Source: a virus. Taken from it: DNA of 34,559 nt. Positions 32,815 through 34,559 of this stretch are shown piece by piece. Where the stretch lies: positions 1 to 34,559 of the IMG/VR virus record IMGVR_UViG_3300032050_012133; one strand, written 5' to 3'. The translations under genes were made by a program, and so were the position numbers. How positions within the stretch are numbered: position 1 is the stretch's first letter; the number at the start of each line of letters is the position of its first letter. The notes under the pieces are model-generated. The model searched no databases. It saw only the letters and a list, made by a program, of their open reading frames with translations, and was not told where the DNA came from.

Positions 32815-33740
32815 TATCGTAATTTGTTTAATGATCTAAATGTTAACCAACTAGGTAATCCAAAATTATTAGCTTTTGATGGTTTATTTTCTCTCATCTC
32901 TCTTCTTCCACCCATACCTTTAGGTTTTGGCCTTGGGGCTTTTTTTGGCGGTTTAAATGGGCTTGGAGTTTCTTTCGGATTTTGCTTTGGCTTTGGTGTA
33001 GTTTTTGGCTTAACCTCAGGTTCAGCAATTTCTTCAGTCTCATACATATTCCAATTACGTCGGGATTTACCTTTAGGTTTTGGTCTTGGTGCTTCCTTTG
33101 GTGGCTTAAATGGGCTTGGACGTTTATCTGGAGTTTCTTTTGGTTTTGGCTTAGTTTTTGGCTTAACCTCAGGTTCTGCGATTTCTGGCCCGCTTCTAGA
33201 CATTTTTCTTTCAATTATTCTTAATAGTTCACCTTTTGATAAAGAATCATTAGCATTATTTATCTTTTTGTCAACTAATTCCATTATTCTATTTTCTAGA
33301 ATAAATTCAGATGGATCTCTACCTTCTTTAATCGCGACTTTAGCACCTTTTACACATCTTTCATATTTAGCTTTTTGAGCTTTAGTCCATTCGCTTCTGT
33401 CGGGAGTTCCAAATTGTTTACCCATTTCTGCCGTGCATATAGCCCAGGGGTTTTTACCTTTTTTCCTACTTTCACGTAATTCACTTTCAAGTCGTTGGTT
33501 TACAACCATACTTCCATCGCTTTTTAAGGATACCTCACCATTAACATTTAGACCCTGATTTTTGTTCTTTAATCCAGTAACTTCTGATGGTGTATATGTG
33601 GTTTGTCTTATTCTTTGATCCTGAGTTGAGGCTTCAATTAAAGACGAATGTAATGCTCTAATTTCCGATTCGCTAAGAGACATTAGGGTTTTTGGGCTGA
33701 TCCCAAAATTAATCAAATTTCTATACCTATTTGTTTTCAT
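32814..33740 (-). CDS. Basic Pro/Lys-rich repeat protein with NPWAICTA module
   Basis: This 308-residue protein has an N-terminal helical part, an (L/I)xE|A site (SLIE|A, residues 33-37), and a module KNPWAICTAEMGKQFGTPDR with YERCVKGAKVAI that I have seen in other phage proteins, without known function. The C-terminal third is strongly basic and proline-rich, with two copies of a unit (EIAEPEVKPKT, KPKETP, SPFKPPK, APRPKPKG). The composition suggests binding to DNA or to the acidic scaffold, or an internal head protein. It shares one base with the 445-residue gene and overlaps the next upstream gene by 14 nt. Confidence 0.6.
   Translation of the reverse strand: MKTNRYRNLINFGISPKTLMSLSESEIRALHSSLIEASTQDQRIRQTTYTPSEVTGLKNKNQGLNVNGEVSLKSDGSMVVNQRLESELRESRKKGKNPWAICTAEMGKQFGTPDRSEWTKAQKAKYERCVKGAKVAIKEGRDPSEFILENRIMELVDKKINNANDSLSKGELLRIIERKMSRSGPEIAEPEVKPKTKPKPKETPDKRPSPFKPPKEAPRPKPKGKSRRNWNMYETEEIAEPEVKPKTTPKPKQNPKETPSPFKPPKKAPRPKPKGMGGRREMRENKPSKANNFGLPSWLTFRSLNKLR
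32917..33185 (-). repeat. Two imperfect copies of a Pro/Lys-rich coding unit
   Basis: Copies at about 32917-33031 and 33070-33185 encode EIAEPEVKPKT, then KPKETP or PKQNPKETP, SPFKPPK and APRPKPKG, separated by RRNWNMYETE-like sequence. Nucleotide similarity is high, which implies a fairly recent internal duplication. Confidence 0.85.
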
Positions 33741-34140
33741 GTTGTAATTTATTTTCTAATTCAAGAATTATATCTCTTTCGTAGAGTTTATCGCTAACTT
33801 GTTCAAAGGTATCTCCATATCTAAAAACAAGTCTAGTTTTTTTATTAAAATCAATGGTTTCATTATCCTTTTCCCAAGCTAAAGCAATCACACCATCAAT
33901 ACTATCTGACATACTAAAAAAATCTGAGTTCTGTATTAATTCTAATTCTATGTCAAAATTTTTTAATACTGCAACACTGGATATGTAATCAATATCTGGA
34001 GGTTTTGGATATCCATTCGATGGTTTATGATCCCAAGAATCATCCCAAATATCTTCTATTGTGTCAGAAAAAATAAACTCATAGATATTGTCACCTTTAT
34101 AATTTGTTCCTAACCCATTAACAAAAATCAATAAACTCAT
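33727..34140 (-). CDS. Conserved phage protein, unknown function
   Basis: This 137-residue acidic protein begins MSLLIFVNGLGTNYKGDNIY with EFIFSDTIEDIWDDSWDHKP, then YPKPPDIDYISSVAVLKNFD and LVFRYGDTFEQVSDKLYERD. I recognise no family. It is a compact alpha/beta protein by pattern. It overlaps both neighbours (14 nt and 4 nt), so it is translationally coupled within the minus-strand operon leading to the terminase. Structural or assembly role by context only. Confidence 0.6.
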   Translation of the reverse strand: MSLLIFVNGLGTNYKGDNIYEFIFSDTIEDIWDDSWDHKPSNGYPKPPDIDYISSVAVLKNFDIELELIQNSDFFSMSDSIDGVIALAWEKDNETIDFNKKTRLVFRYGDTFEQVSDKLYERDIILELENKLQHENK

Positions 34141-34559
34141 AAAACACTACCTTTTGGTGTTATCTTATATTGCGATCCATTAAGTTCAAAAATCAAATTA
34201 TTTTTATTTGATTTTCCTATTAATTTGGCATCACTATTTCTAAACGCAAATTTTGTTGCAGATTCACGCTGTAAATCATTTTCAGAAAATTTATTTATTT
34301 CTTTTAATACTGATGAATAACGGTCTTGTAAAACTTTTTTATTGTATCTCCTCTCATCAACACTTTCCATGAAATAACTTGACAATGTATTCTCTACTAA
34401 ATTATCTGTTAAATATTTACTCTCGTTATTTATGGCTTTTTTATTCATATATTTTAACGCCGTGTTTTTAATAACATCATCCGCAAAATCACCCCAAGTT
34501 GATTCACCTAAACTAGGCGGCATAGAACCACCTGGAGGTGGGGGTGGTGGGGGTGGTGG
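34137..34559 (-). CDS. Protein with a polyproline tract, 5' truncated by window edge
   Basis: The reading frame stays open to the right edge of the window. An internal Met at 34523 could be a start, but upstream codons encode nine prolines, then GGS, before it (PPPPPPPPPGGSM), so the gene continues beyond the window. The visible C-terminal part is about 128 residues, helical and polar (WGDFADDVIKNTALKYMNKK), ending KITPKGSVL. The proline tract would need EF-P for efficient translation. Function unknown; it probably belongs to the same structural operon. Confidence 0.65.
   Translation of the reverse strand, partial: PPPPPPPPPGGSMPPSLGESTWGDFADDVIKNTALKYMNKKAINNESKYLTDNLVENTLSSYFMESVDERRYNKKVLQDRYSSVLKEINKFSENDLQRESATKFAFRNSDAKLIGKSNKNNLIFELNGSQYKITPKGSVL

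Noticed and set aside
32803-33378. Gly/Phe-rich open frame on the plus strand
   Set aside because: It is antisense to the Pro/Lys-rich gene; its composition mirrors CCT/AAA codons on the other strand.
1-34559. tRNA genes, integrase, insertion sequences, attachment sites
   Set aside because: No cloverleaf-like sequence, recombinase motif or flanking repeat of this kind was seen by eye; a covariance search for tRNAs would be decisive.

Overview
The window is a 34.6-kb piece of an AT-rich, T4-like (myovirus-type) phage genome that most likely infects a member of Bacteroidetes, probably Flavobacteriia. The phage call rests on a head-gene set in T4 order on the minus strand: large terminase (gp17), portal (gp20), prohead protease (gp21), acidic scaffold (gp22) and major capsid protein (gp23). 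A gp55-like late sigma factor and a gp5-like baseplate protein support it. The host call rests on signal peptides ending in SYSQ/SYTQ, a Bacteroidetes-style bS21, a DUF4494-like small protein, and start codons preceded by A/T-rich sequence without a recognisable Shine-Dalgarno.

Layout. (1) 1-7195, plus strand: a tightly packed, often overlapping surface-sugar cassette. It holds the end of a probable glycosyltransferase, a TylF/CmcI-like methyltransferase, two NAD-dependent sugar epimerases, an orphan GT-like protein, a GT11 fucosyltransferase-family enzyme, a GDP-fucose-synthase homologue, a ColD-like PLP enzyme whose Schiff-base lysine is replaced by histidine, and GDP-mannose 4,6-dehydratase. 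Together these predict synthesis and transfer of a GDP-activated deoxy sugar (L-fucose or, more unusually, the 3,6-dideoxyhexose L-colitose). (2) 7197-11315, plus: PhoH ATPase, a methyltransferase, a HAD-like protein, a small unknown, and two further glycosyltransferases. (3) 11315-18401, plus: late sigma factor, then baseplate/tail structural proteins and two small proteins with candidate prohead-protease sites, ending in a strong terminator. (4) 18435-21234: an accessory islet with repeated strand switches. It carries a small conserved protein, an exported unknown, an SlyD-like FKBP isomerase, an exported thermonuclease, a basic Cys-containing protein, a small unknown and methylglyoxal synthase, ending in a bidirectional terminator. 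(5) 21271-34559, minus: the head module, interrupted only by a plus-strand bS21 gene, then three or four conserved unknowns upstream of the terminase. The gene at the right edge is truncated and enters a proline tract.

How it fits together. The gp55-like factor probably drives late transcription of tail and head genes. The prohead protease probably matures the capsid protein (predicted cut FLINE|A) and may also process several small proteins carrying (L/I)xE sites near their N-termini, which I suggest are internal head proteins. The sugar cassette probably alters host surface glycan or decorates virion or DNA. bS21 and methylglyoxal synthase are candidate host-takeover functions. No tRNA, CRISPR array, insertion sequence or integrase was seen, and no gene-free stretch exceeds 300 bases.
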